The notes under the pieces are model-generated. The model did no database searches. It was not told the DNA's origin and saw only the letters and a program-made list of their open reading frames with translations. A stretch of DNA of 35,295 bases from CAYXFZ01 sp964464385. GTDB taxonomy: Bacteria > Planctomycetota > UBA1135. The DNA lies in contig CAYXFZ010000010.1 in NCBI GenBank assembly GCA_964464385.1, forward strand, positions 1-35,295. Reading direction: 5' to 3'. Positions 25,910-32,816 of this stretch are shown here, in pieces; position 1 is the first letter of the stretch; each line of letters opens with the position of its first letter. The translations under genes and the position numbers were made by a program.

Positions 25910-26869
25910 CTAGCGCGTAATCACTTCGACGCCATCCTCGAGGATGATCGAAGTGTGTTCGTGCTGGCTGATGCGGACAGCGGGGTCCGGGTCCGTCAGG
26001 GGGGGGAAGGACATCAGACAGCCGGTGCGGCGCAGGCGTTGCAAGGAGGTTTCCAGAGCCTCTCCTCGTTGGCTAGCGGGAAAGGTGCAACGCGCAAAGG
26101 GCAGGCCGTTCATGTTGGCGATGGTTTGCCAAACTTCGGGATCAATACCCTTCATTTTGCGGGGTTCACGCGTGATCATGAACACTTCGGCGCGGCCAAC
26201 TTCGATGACGGGGCCGCCGCTGGTGCTGGCGAAGGGCTCGATGGCGACGACCATGCCCGGTTGGAGGCGCACGGTGTCTCGAGAATCGGCCACGGCCGGG
26301 ATTTGGGGCGAGGTGTGAACGCACCAACGGGCCACACCAGGCCCCGGCAGGGTGGGCACGGGAGCAAAGCCCTCGGCCTTGAGGGCGGCCTCGATGGCAG
26401 TGCTGATTTGGTGCACCGAAACTCCAGGGCCAATTGTGGCCATGGCCGCATCCAAACCGGCCTTGGAGGCGCCCACCAATTTGTGGAGGTGGGGATCTTC
26501 GCCCAAGTACTTGGTGGCCGCGTTGTCGGCGACATAGCCGTTGACCTCGACGCCGATGTCCACCTTGACGACATCTTCTGCTTGGTACACCGGGTCGCTC
26601 CCGGGCGGCGGACAAGCGTGGGCAGCACAGGCATTGACGCTGGTTTGGGCGGGAAAGGCAATGCCGGCGCCTTCCGAGCGAATGAGGGCCTCGACTTCGT
26701 CCAAAAGAGCCCTTTGGTTGACCCCAACTTGGATATTGGAAATTGCGAACTCCCGCGCTTGGCGGGCAATACGACCAGCTTCCCGAAATTGGGCTTGGAT
26801 TTCGGGTTGGAGGGCGACGGGGGCGGATGGGTGCATGACGGGGGCGGATTTTCGCCGATTTGGGGCCAT
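25910..26869 (-). CDS. Type II methionine aminopeptidase-like protein, one metal ligand replaced
   Basis: A 319-residue pita-bread-fold protein closest in layout to archaeal/eukaryotic type II methionine aminopeptidase: F-P-A-Q-T-S-V-N-A-C-A-A-H with the substrate His84, then metal ligands Asp104 (V-D-I-G) and Asp115 (V-A-D-N-A), Glu211 (A-I-E-P-F) and Glu304 (H-E-H-T). The extra segment between the last two ligands is type II-like. The fifth ligand, a His in the family motif L-T-G-H-G, is Pro177 here (L-P-G-P-G-V, codon CCT), while the following His185 (V-H-T-S-P) is kept. With one of five ligands lost, normal di-metal catalysis is doubtful unless this is a base error (CAT to CCT). The usual bacterial type I enzyme must lie elsewhere. 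Tail to tail with leucine dehydrogenase, 20 bases apart. Confidence 0.8.
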   Translation of the reverse strand: MAPNRRKSAPVMHPSAPVALQPEIQAQFREAGRIARQAREFAISNIQVGVNQRALLDEVEALIRSEGAGIAFPAQTSVNACAAHACPPPGSDPVYQAEDVVKVDIGVEVNGYVADNAATKYLGEDPHLHKLVGASKAGLDAAMATIGPGVSVHQISTAIEAALKAEGFAPVPTLPGPGVARWCVHTSPQIPAVADSRDTVRLQPGMVVAIEPFASTSGGPVIEVGRAEVFMITREPRKMKGIDPEVWQTIANMNGLPFARCTFPASQRGEALETSLQRLRRTGCLMSFPPLTDPDPAVRISQHEHTSIILEDGVEVITR

Positions 26870-26920
26870 CTTAAGGCAGTCAGGTGTTTTGGCCGATGAA
26901 AGGGCTCAGGAGACAACATC

Positions 26921-27859
26921 GTGATCCACATCGAAACCGGACAACGCATCGGCGCCTACAAAGTGACCGACTTCCTCGGACGGGGCGCCTTCGCCCAAGT
27001 CTTTCTCGCGGAGGATCCCCACGGGGTCCGAACTGCGCTCAAAGTGGGCGATCAGGGTGGCGGCGGCCGCTACCTGGCCCGTTTCGGTGAAGTGACTGCC
27101 CAGCGCGAGCCGGGCCGCATCAGCCCAGATGAGACGCCAGCCGAGGCTCTTTTCCTGGATCCTTTGGAGGGCGCTCGCGCCGAGGTCCTGGACGAACATG
27201 AAGTGGATGAACTTCTCTTGGGCGAAGCCAACAAACTGCGCGCCGCCGACGGCGAAGGTGTCGTGGCCCTGCGCGAGACCTTGGAAGACAAGGGCCGTCC
27301 GGTGCTTGCCATGGAACATATGGTGGGTGCCACTCTGCGCGAACGCATTCGTTCGCTCGAAGGCGTGCGCTTGCGCTGGATCGTGGATGCTTGCCGCACG
27401 GTGGAGCATCATGTCCGCGCTGGCAACTGGCCTTGCCACGGCGACTTGAAGCCGGAAAACATTTTCATCACCGATGGCGATCAAGTCAAAGTGTTTGATC
27501 CCGTGCCCGCCAGCTCGCGCGCCGACCGCATTGTCGCCACGCCGCACTACAACCCTTTCCTTCGTCACGACGAAAAAGGGGATGTGCAGGCCATCGGCAT
27601 CATGGTTTATGAGTTGCTGACCGGCGCCCTGCCGTTTGAGACTACCCCGTGGCGCTACGCTGGCACCGATCCCAAGGCGAGTGGCAGTGAAGAACGAGAA
27701 CTCGATCGCTCTTTCTACCTTGCCTATCCACGTCCTCGCGACCTCAACTCGCGGGCCCCGAAAGAACTGGAAAGCATCGTCCACTTGGCACTGTGCGACT
27801 CCAACTTTGGTCTGTCCGAACTAAGGCAGTCGCTTGAGGGTTTCCTCATGCGCTGTTGA
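26921..27859 (+). CDS. Atypical Hanks-type serine/threonine kinase
   Basis: A 312-residue soluble kinase-fold protein. The glycine loop is L-G-R-G-A-F-A-Q-V-F near residues 19-28 and the VAIK lysine is Lys41. An insert of about 50 residues rich in acidic residues (about 43-95) separates it from the C-helix (L-L-L-G-E-A-N-K-L). The catalytic loop is H-G-D-L-K-P-E-N (173-180) in place of H-R-D, and the DFG motif reads D-P-V (193-195). The APE region is A-T-P-H-Y-N-P-F, and Asp221 (D-V-Q-A-I-G) is kept. So the catalytic residues K, D, N and D are present but the regulatory Arg and DFG Gly are not; low or unusual activity is likely. No membrane helix or sensor domain. The GTG start has AGGAG 8 bases upstream. 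A strong terminator follows. Confidence 0.8.
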   Translation: MIHIETGQRIGAYKVTDFLGRGAFAQVFLAEDPHGVRTALKVGDQGGGGRYLARFGEVTAQREPGRISPDETPAEALFLDPLEGARAEVLDEHEVDELLLGEANKLRAADGEGVVALRETLEDKGRPVLAMEHMVGATLRERIRSLEGVRLRWIVDACRTVEHHVRAGNWPCHGDLKPENIFITDGDQVKVFDPVPASSRADRIVATPHYNPFLRHDEKGDVQAIGIMVYELLTGALPFETTPWRYAGTDPKASGSEERELDRSFYLAYPRPRDLNSRAPKELESIVHLALCDSNFGLSELRQSLEGFLMRC

Positions 27860-27893
27860 TCTTACATGCCCACGCAACTTGTATCCTGATGTT

Positions 27894-27925
27894 GGAGGGG
27901 CGGACTTCGGTCCGCTCCTTTTTTT
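27894..27925 (+). terminator. Intrinsic terminator after the kinase gene
   Basis: A 12-pair stem (left arm 27894-27905, right arm 27910-27921, some G-T pairs at the base) closed by a TTCG tetraloop at 27906-27909. The run of seven T at 27919-27925 supplies the U tract. It ends 34 bases after the kinase stop on the plus strand. Confidence 0.9.
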
Positions 27926-27968
27926 GTAGGCGTGAGAAATGTAAGTAGGCGGGCGAGATGCGATTCGC

Positions 27969-28769
27969 TTACCACCAGCGATCGAAAACTAAGGAATCTT
28001 GCCATTGCGTGCCGCGGCAGATTTCTTCGAAGCGATCAATCATGCCGGGGTAGCCACAAAGAAAGATGGACGTGTCTTCGGGTGGCAAGAGGGCGCGGAG
28101 TGCGTCTGTATCCCACTTGCTCGGAAAGGCCGTGGTGCTGCCGACGCGCGGCGCGTCGAGTTGCAAGAGCGCCGCCAACACTTCGTCGGCGCGACCGCGC
28201 GCATGGTGAGCGCCATCTATTGCGGTGTCGGCATTCTCGGCGCTGACACAGGGCAAGTGAACCAAACGAAAAGCTTGCTTGTCCACCATGGTTTTTAAGG
28301 ACGCCGCGAAGGCCAATTCCTGTGGCTGGTGTGCCCCCTGCACGAGCAGTGTGGTGCTGGGAACCGCGAGCCCCTCTTGGGCGCGTCGCTCTAGTTCTTG
28401 CAACATGGCGCGACAGGGGGCGACCCCGGTACCGGCACCAACAAAGACAAGGTGGCCACGCTCGCAGCGCTCCAGGGTGAATTTTCCGGCGCCGGCGCCG
28501 ACCCAAACCGGATCGCCGACCTGGAGGCTGGAAAGACCCGGAGATTTGCCAGCGGCGGCAAAAAACTCGGCGCGCTGGGCCGAAGCTGGGGCATACCAAG
28601 CCTCGCGCCAAGCGCCCTCCTCCTTAAAAACAACAGGGCAAGCTTGGCCCGGGGTCCAGTGCGGAGCGGAATCCATATGGATCTCCAGCAGAACATGGCT
28701 CGAGGAGAGCTCTTCCCGATGAAGGACCGCTCCTTCCATCTTGTCGATTCGTAGGTCCGAGTCGCTCAT
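27969..28769 (-). CDS. Ferredoxin-NADP+ reductase family flavoprotein
   Basis: A 266-residue flavoprotein with a FAD-binding beta barrel and a NAD(P)-binding domain. Seen: P-G-Q-A-C-P-V-V near residue 40, W-Y-A-P-A-S near residue 58 at the site of the R-x-Y-S-x-x-S flavin motif, V-G-A-G-T-G-V-A-P-C-R-A-M-L near 110 for the nucleotide, V-Q-G-A-H-Q-P-Q-E-L-A-F, and F-L-C-G-Y-P-G-M-I-D near 236. It ends in W-W, recalling bacterial Fpr enzymes with an aromatic terminus stacked on the flavin. It may reduce ferredoxin or flavodoxin, which IspH would need, but the partner is unknown; flavodoxin or another acceptor is possible. It is divergent from mqnD over a 37-base gap containing an inverted repeat. 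Confidence 0.8.
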   Translation of the reverse strand: MSDSDLRIDKMEGAVLHREELSSSHVLLEIHMDSAPHWTPGQACPVVFKEEGAWREAWYAPASAQRAEFFAAAGKSPGLSSLQVGDPVWVGAGAGKFTLERCERGHLVFVGAGTGVAPCRAMLQELERRAQEGLAVPSTTLLVQGAHQPQELAFAASLKTMVDKQAFRLVHLPCVSAENADTAIDGAHHARGRADEVLAALLQLDAPRVGSTTAFPSKWDTDALRALLPPEDTSIFLCGYPGMIDRFEEICRGTQWQDSLVFDRWW

Positions 28770-28775
28770 GTTGGA

Positions 28776-28795
28776 AGTTTAGGATCCCCTAAACT
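28776..28795. promoter_or_regulatory. Perfect inverted repeat between the reductase and mqnD
   Basis: AGTTTAGG (28776-28783), a 4-base spacer, then CCTAAACT (28788-28795). Each arm contains TAAACT read outward: on the minus strand 6 bases before the reductase ATG, on the plus strand 11 bases before the mqnD ATG. It may be two back-to-back -10 elements, an operator, or both. Confidence 0.55.
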
Positions 28796-28806
28796 GCTCC
28801 GCATTC

Positions 28807-29661
28807 ATGGAAGAAACCGCCATTCGTAGCATCATTCTCGGCCACAGCCCGGATCCCGATGACGCCTTCATGCACTGGGCCTTGGCCAAAAACATGCTGG
28901 ACACCGAGGAGTTCCGTTTCGAACATCGCCTGGAAGATATCGAGACTCTGAATGGCCGCGCCCTACGCGGCGAATACGAAATCACCGCGGTTTCCATTCA
29001 TGCTTGGGCCTTTGTTGCCGATCGCTACGCCCTCTTGAATCACGGCGCTTCCATGGGCGAGGGATACGGTCCACGCATCGTGGCGCGCGAAACTTTTGCC
29101 GTCGAAGATTTGCAACAAGGCAAGGGCAAGTGCTTGGCCATTCCGGGCGAACGCACTTCGGCACACTTGGCGGCGCAGATGCGGATCGGGTCGTACGAAT
29201 ACAGCTTGGTCCCATTCGACGAAATTCCAGAGCGGGTTGCCGATGGAAGTTTTGATGCCGGCCTCTTGATTCACGAAGGCCAACTCACCTTCCAAGATCA
29301 AGGATTGGTTTTACTCGAAGATTTGGGCGCTTGGTGGGCTGAAGAAACCGGCGGCTTGCCGTTGCCCTTGGGTGGCAATTGCATTCGCCGTGATTTGGGC
29401 GAGGACATGGGCCGGGTGTCCGGTTGGTTGCGCGAGTCCATCCGCATGGGTTTGGACAACCGCGACGAAGCGGTGCGGTATGCCCTGTCCTTTGGCCGCG
29501 GTTTAGATTTAGCCAAGGCTGACGAATTCATTGGTATGTACGTGAACGAACGCACCCTGGACTATGGCGACGAGGGTCGCGAGGCTGTGCGCTTGTTTTT
29601 GCGCAGAGCGCACGAGGCTGGGCTGGTGCCCGAGCCCCCGGTTGCCGATTTTCTGGTCTAA
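28807..29661 (+). CDS. mqnD: 1,4-dihydroxy-6-naphthoate synthase (futalosine menaquinone pathway)
   Basis: Converts cyclic dehypoxanthine futalosine to 1,4-dihydroxy-6-naphthoate in the alternative menaquinone route. 284 residues with a periplasmic-binding-protein-like fold. The signature H-S-P-D-P-D-D-A-F-M near residues 13-22 is diagnostic, followed by E-I-T-A-V-S-I-H-A-W near 58-67, I-P-G-E-R-T-S-A-H near 110, D-A-G-L-L-I-H-E-G-Q near 150 with the catalytic His, and P-L-P-L-G-G-N near 184. The start ATG fits the family. No other mqn gene lies in the window. Its presence implies menaquinone-based respiration. The secreted protein gene ends 6 bases downstream on the other strand. Confidence 0.93.
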   Translation: MEETAIRSIILGHSPDPDDAFMHWALAKNMLDTEEFRFEHRLEDIETLNGRALRGEYEITAVSIHAWAFVADRYALLNHGASMGEGYGPRIVARETFAVEDLQQGKGKCLAIPGERTSAHLAAQMRIGSYEYSLVPFDEIPERVADGSFDAGLLIHEGQLTFQDQGLVLLEDLGAWWAEETGGLPLPLGGNCIRRDLGEDMGRVSGWLRESIRMGLDNRDEAVRYALSFGRGLDLAKADEFIGMYVNERTLDYGDEGREAVRLFLRRAHEAGLVPEPPVADFLV

Positions 29662-29667
29662 ATCCTG

Positions 29668-30681
29668 CTACTGGATGGTGGCGGCAATGCCGTTGGAAAA
29701 TACCCCAGCCGTGATGTCCAATGCCTGAATCCAAATCATGCGGCCACTGCCGCCGGGTGGCACCGGTCCACTGACGGTGGCGTAGCCGCTCGGGTCGGCG
29801 GCAGGAATGCCCAGGACAATAAAGGGCGGAGACAAGCTGGCGATGCCAAAGGGTGTGCTGGTCGGTCCCCCGCCGGTCACGGAAGCGGCAAAGGCCACGG
29901 GTCCAAGAGGGGTGCAGGGTGAGGCCGCGGCAATGGCGGTTTGGCCGGCAACCAAGTTGGCAACTTTGAGCGAAATGCCGGCACTGCCCATGGCGGCACC
30001 GACCAGAACGGCTCCTGTTGGGCCAAGCACTTTGCGGTCGCCATTGGGGAAACCCAGGATGGAAAGGTTGTCCCCAACTCCAAACACGCCGCCGCTGGGA
30101 TCAGAAAACATACCCAGCACATCGAGGTACTGGCTGCTTCCGGTATTGGTGTCCGGGTCCTTGCCATTGCCAGTTCGAATATCAATCTTGATGAGCCCAG
30201 CGTTGGATTTGCTGGTTGCCGTGGGCAAAGTGGCCCAACCCCAAAGTTCGTCCTGCACCGAATCCCACCAAAGAGCCTCGACGGACTGGTAACCGGTGTC
30301 CCCAACTTGGGTGGTGACGCCGCCCGCCATGTTGATCAAGAAGAGGGTGTCAGTGGTGGAGACTGGTTCGCGGGAGATGGCGTAGCAGAGACCAGCGCCA
30401 TCAAAGGCGATCGCCCGAATATTGGTGCACATGGTTTGTATGGGCACTCCAAATTGGCCACTGTTTCGATCCAGGGACTGGAGCAAGGTGCCATCCGCCA
30501 GCCACCATTGGCCGGTGCCATCCACGCCCAGGTCAGCAGCGGAGCGGGCCGCTGTCGCCACCGTGGGGGTGGCTAATCCGGTGGCCATATCCAGGGAATA
30601 CAACTGGCCTCCGTTGTCCACGGCGACGCCGGTTTGGGCCAGAACAACAAGGATGAGGGAAGAAAGGGAGGAGAATAACAT
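29668..30681 (-). CDS. Secreted protein of unknown function
   Basis: A 337-residue protein with a short signal sequence (hydrophobic residues about 3-19, cleavage probably after V-A at 19-20). The mature part has repeated short strands typical of a beta propeller: G-Q-L-Y-S-L-D-M-A-T-G, D-T-L-F-L-I-N-M-A-G-G, A-G-L-I-K-I-D-I-R-T-G. From about residue 260 there is a separate Gly/Pro/Ser-rich domain (T-P-F-G-I-A-S-L-S-P-P then I-W-I-Q-A-L-D-I-T-A then S-N-G-I-A-A-T-I), which I recall at the C-termini of secreted Planctomycetota proteins. No catalytic residues can be named. Start ATG is backed by TAAACT 6 bases upstream. Might be a surface or extracellular binding protein. Confidence 0.75.
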   Translation of the reverse strand: MLFSSLSSLILVVLAQTGVAVDNGGQLYSLDMATGLATPTVATAARSAADLGVDGTGQWWLADGTLLQSLDRNSGQFGVPIQTMCTNIRAIAFDGAGLCYAISREPVSTTDTLFLINMAGGVTTQVGDTGYQSVEALWWDSVQDELWGWATLPTATSKSNAGLIKIDIRTGNGKDPDTNTGSSQYLDVLGMFSDPSGGVFGVGDNLSILGFPNGDRKVLGPTGAVLVGAAMGSAGISLKVANLVAGQTAIAAASPCTPLGPVAFAASVTGGGPTSTPFGIASLSPPFIVLGIPAADPSGYATVSGPVPPGGSGRMIWIQALDITAGVFSNGIAATIQ

Positions 30682-30687
30682 GAATTC

Positions 30688-30693
30688 AGTTTA
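30688..30693 (-). promoter_or_regulatory. Candidate -10 element of the secreted protein gene
   Basis: TAAACT on the minus strand, 6 bases (gaattc) before the ATG at 30681. Same hexamer and gap as before the reductase gene. Confidence 0.4.
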
Positions 30694-30798
30694 GCCGATC
30701 CGGATTTGGGACCGGAAAGGAGGCCAGCCGACCTCATCCTCTGCCGATACCGAGGACGAGCCTGTCTCATCGTGGGGGTGAGGTGCGCTCGGGGGAAC

Positions 30799-31224
30799 AT
30801 GACCAAGGAAACGGACGATCGGCCTCCTTTTCACACCTTGATTCGGGAAAAATTCTTCCTGAATAAGGTAGAGCCCGCGATTTTTGCCGTGGGCGTGAGG
30901 TCCTCTGTGCCAGACTGGGAACTGGAGGATTTGGCAGGGCTGGTGGAAAATCTCCTTTCAGTGCCTGCCGTGGGCGCTGTCGTGGATCTGGAGGAGGAGG
31001 CCTTTGACATGCTGGAGGTGATCCGTGGTCTCCGGGGCGATGTTCGTTTTGGAGATCTCCCCATTCTGGGCTATTGCTCCCATGAGAAAACGGATTTGGT
31101 TGCTGCTGCGGAGGCCTTGGGAGTGGAAACCGTGGCTCGCAGCACCTTTGCGGCGGATTTGGCGAGGATTTTGATGGCCCTCCTGGGCACCGGCGAAAGT
31201 CCTACCGAAAACGGTGATTCATAA
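30799..31224 (+). CDS. Receiver-like stand-alone protein (degenerate)
   Basis: About 141 residues from the ATG at 30799, which has GGGGG 4 bases upstream; the frame is open further 5' but shows no protein-like character. The layout of strands and helices resembles a response-regulator receiver: A-I-F-A-V-G-V near residue 28, A-V-V-D-L near 61, P-I-L-G-Y-C-S-H near 89, and V-A-R-S-T-F near 115. The acidic pocket and the conserved Lys are not recognisable: the position for the Lys holds R-S. So phosphorylation is unlikely and a scaffold or ligand-binding role is more plausible. Similar proteins occur as hypotheticals in other phyla as far as I recall. Partner unknown. Confidence 0.6.
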   Translation: MTKETDDRPPFHTLIREKFFLNKVEPAIFAVGVRSSVPDWELEDLAGLVENLLSVPAVGAVVDLEEEAFDMLEVIRGLRGDVRFGDLPILGYCSHEKTDLVAAAEALGVETVARSTFAADLARILMALLGTGESPTENGDS

Positions 31225-31361
31225 GGCCGAATTCCGGTCTTTCCTAGGAACCCTCTTTTTTGGCCCTTAGGACTAGCCAAAATCGCCCTTTTCCGCTAGA
31301 ATGCCCTTTCCTTTGCCCCCTCCGGCTCCTTTTGCTTGCCGGATTCCCACCAAAATACGCC

Positions 31362-31712
31362 ATGAGCACGGTCAAACTGTACGTCAAGGACACTTGCAAA
31401 GCCTGTCAGCGGGCTGTTGCCTACCTCGAAAAGAAAGGCATCAGCTTTGAAGCAGTCAATATCCTGGGGACTCCCCCGGCCAAAAAACTGCTGGAAAAGG
31501 CTGTGGACGCCGAAGACCCCAAAACCGCCTTCAACACGCGCGCCAAGGGTTACAAGGAGCACGATATCCCCAATACCAGCTTCAAGACCAAGAAAGAGGT
31601 CGTGGACCTGTTGCGTGCCAACCCGGACATGATCCGCCGCCCCCTCCTTGCTCGCGGCGAAAAGGCTATTCTCGGCTTCGATGAGGCCGATTACGCCACG
31701 TTCCTCCGCTAA
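31362..31712 (+). CDS. Spx/ArsC-family thioredoxin-fold protein
   Basis: A 116-residue protein of the ArsC/Spx/MgsR family. The N-terminus is V-K-L-Y-V-K-D-T-C-K-A-C-Q-R-A with a Cys12-x-x-Cys15 pair; many relatives have only the first or both. Later come K-K-L-L-E-K-A, then N-P-D-M-I-R-R-P-L-L near residue 87-96, and L-G-F-D-E near 104, all family marks. It could be a glutaredoxin-dependent reductase or a redox-sensing regulator; the family name alone does not decide. It differs from the 21138-21566 arsenate reductase, which has another fold. Upstream a TAGAAT lies at 31297-31302, which would give a leader of about 50 bases. The 3' end overlaps fdhD. Confidence 0.8.
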   Translation: MSTVKLYVKDTCKACQRAVAYLEKKGISFEAVNILGTPPAKKLLEKAVDAEDPKTAFNTRAKGYKEHDIPNTSFKTKKEVVDLLRANPDMIRRPLLARGEKAILGFDEADYATFLR

Positions 31713-32574
31713 GACCGCGGCAGACGGCTGGAAAACCGTGGATCGCCTTCGGCTCCAGGCCGAGGGCAGTCAATTCTCTCCCGACGGGGTTGTGCTGGAG
31801 GAAGCGCTCGAAATTCGAGTCCATGGTTTTCCTTTGGCGGTGCTGATGCGCACGCCTGGCCGGGAACGGGATCTCGTTGCGGGCTGGCTTGTCTCCGAAG
31901 GCATTTTGCAAGATTGCGACGACTGGGTCGCGGTTGAGGCTTGTCCTGTACCGGAGGGACAGGTGGCAGGCTCTGCTTGGAATGTTTCCTTGGCAGACGG
32001 AGTCTCTTTTGACCCGAGGTCACGCCGATTTTCAGCGGCCTCTTCCTCTTGTGGAGTCTGCGGAGCCTCTTCCTTGGAAGATTTGCAACTGCGGCTTCCT
32101 TCCGAAAGGGCGGCTTCTCGAAACTGGTCTTTGGACGAACTTCTTGTTGGTTTTGCTGCCATGCGAGAACAGCAAGTCTTGTTTGCCGAGACTGGCGGCG
32201 CCCATGCTGCCGGCTTACTCACTGCAGATGGTCGTCTCCTGGATCTTGCCGAAGATGTTGGCCGTCACAATGCCACCGACAAAGTTTTTGGGGCGCGATT
32301 CTTGCAAGGCGATTGGCCACTTTCGACTCCGACTGCCTTGCTTGCAAGTGGCCGCATTTCTTGGGAGATTGTTCAAAAAGCAGTGGTCTCTGGGGTGAGC
32401 GCCATCGCCGGATTGGGCGCAAGCACTTCCTTGGCTCTCGCTGCCGCGCAAGAGGCAAATATCGAAATTTACGCCTTTGTGGGGCAACAAGGGGCGAATC
32501 ACTATCCCGTCACGAAGGCAATGCCCCGAGGGCCAGGGTCTCCGGCTCAGGCGACGTCTTCGTCCGAAATGTAG
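31681..32574 (+). CDS. fdhD: Formate dehydrogenase accessory sulfurtransferase FdhD
   Basis: Passes sulphur from a cysteine desulfurase to the molybdenum cofactor of formate dehydrogenase. Seen: L-E-E-A-L-E-I-R-V-H-G, M-R-T-P-G-R-E-R-D-L-V-A-G-W-L, the sulphur-carrying C-G-V-C-G motif (Cys124 and Cys127 from this start), T-G-G-A-H-A-A-G-L, E-D-V-G-R-H-N-A-T-D-K and S-G-R-I-S-W-E-I-V-Q-K. Length about 297 from the ATG at 31681, which has TATTCT 8 bases upstream; the GTG at 31738 (278 residues) is an alternative that avoids the 32-base overlap with the preceding gene. No formate dehydrogenase gene is in the window. The C-terminus overlaps the convergent small gene by 28 bases. Confidence 0.92.
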   Translation: MRPITPRSSAKTAADGWKTVDRLRLQAEGSQFSPDGVVLEEALEIRVHGFPLAVLMRTPGRERDLVAGWLVSEGILQDCDDWVAVEACPVPEGQVAGSAWNVSLADGVSFDPRSRRFSAASSSCGVCGASSLEDLQLRLPSERAASRNWSLDELLVGFAAMREQQVLFAETGGAHAAGLLTADGRLLDLAEDVGRHNATDKVFGARFLQGDWPLSTPTALLASGRISWEIVQKAVVSGVSAIAGLGASTSLALAAAQEANIEIYAFVGQQGANHYPVTKAMPRGPGSPAQATSSSEM

Positions 32575-32795
32575 ATGGCCTGGGCCAGTTCGTAAACGTT
32601 GAATATGCCGGAGAACTCGGTGCGCACATCAATGACGCGGCCCAAGCCCTGCCTCTCGTTGTAGGCCACGGCGCCAATCCAATCCTTGCGGCCGTCTTTG
32701 AAGACCAGGCGCAGATTGGGGCGCGTGTTGTACTTCAGTAAAGTCTGGAGAATTTCCGTGAGATCAACTTCGTTTTTGTCAGCGCGGCGAACCAT
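32547..32795 (-). CDS. Small unknown protein (82 residues)
   Basis: An 82-residue protein, mixed charge, with no membrane helix or known motif that I recognise. The middle reads N-L-R-L-V-F-K-D-G-R-K-D-W-I-G-A-V, a strand-turn-strand pattern, and the end is acidic with D-E-D. The ATG at 32795 lies 21 bases after the Nudix gene stop on the same strand, so they may be one unit. Its 3' end overlaps fdhD by 28 bases. The frame is open over its full length and its codon pattern looks coding, but independent support is lacking. Confidence 0.55.
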   Translation of the reverse strand: MVRRADKNEVDLTEILQTLLKYNTRPNLRLVFKDGRKDWIGAVAYNERQGLGRVIDVRTEFSGIFNVYELAQAIYISDEDVA

Positions 32796-32816
32796 GGTGT
32801 GGGGGGTCGAAGAGGG

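Noticed and set aside
27894..27925. Terminator acting also for the minus-strand reductase gene
   Set aside because: On the minus strand the hairpin is preceded by A residues and not followed by a T run.
31225..31300. Terminator after the receiver-like gene (TTCCTAGGAA then a T run)
   Set aside because: The stem is only five pairs with almost no loop and the T run is 6 bases after it; too weak to list.
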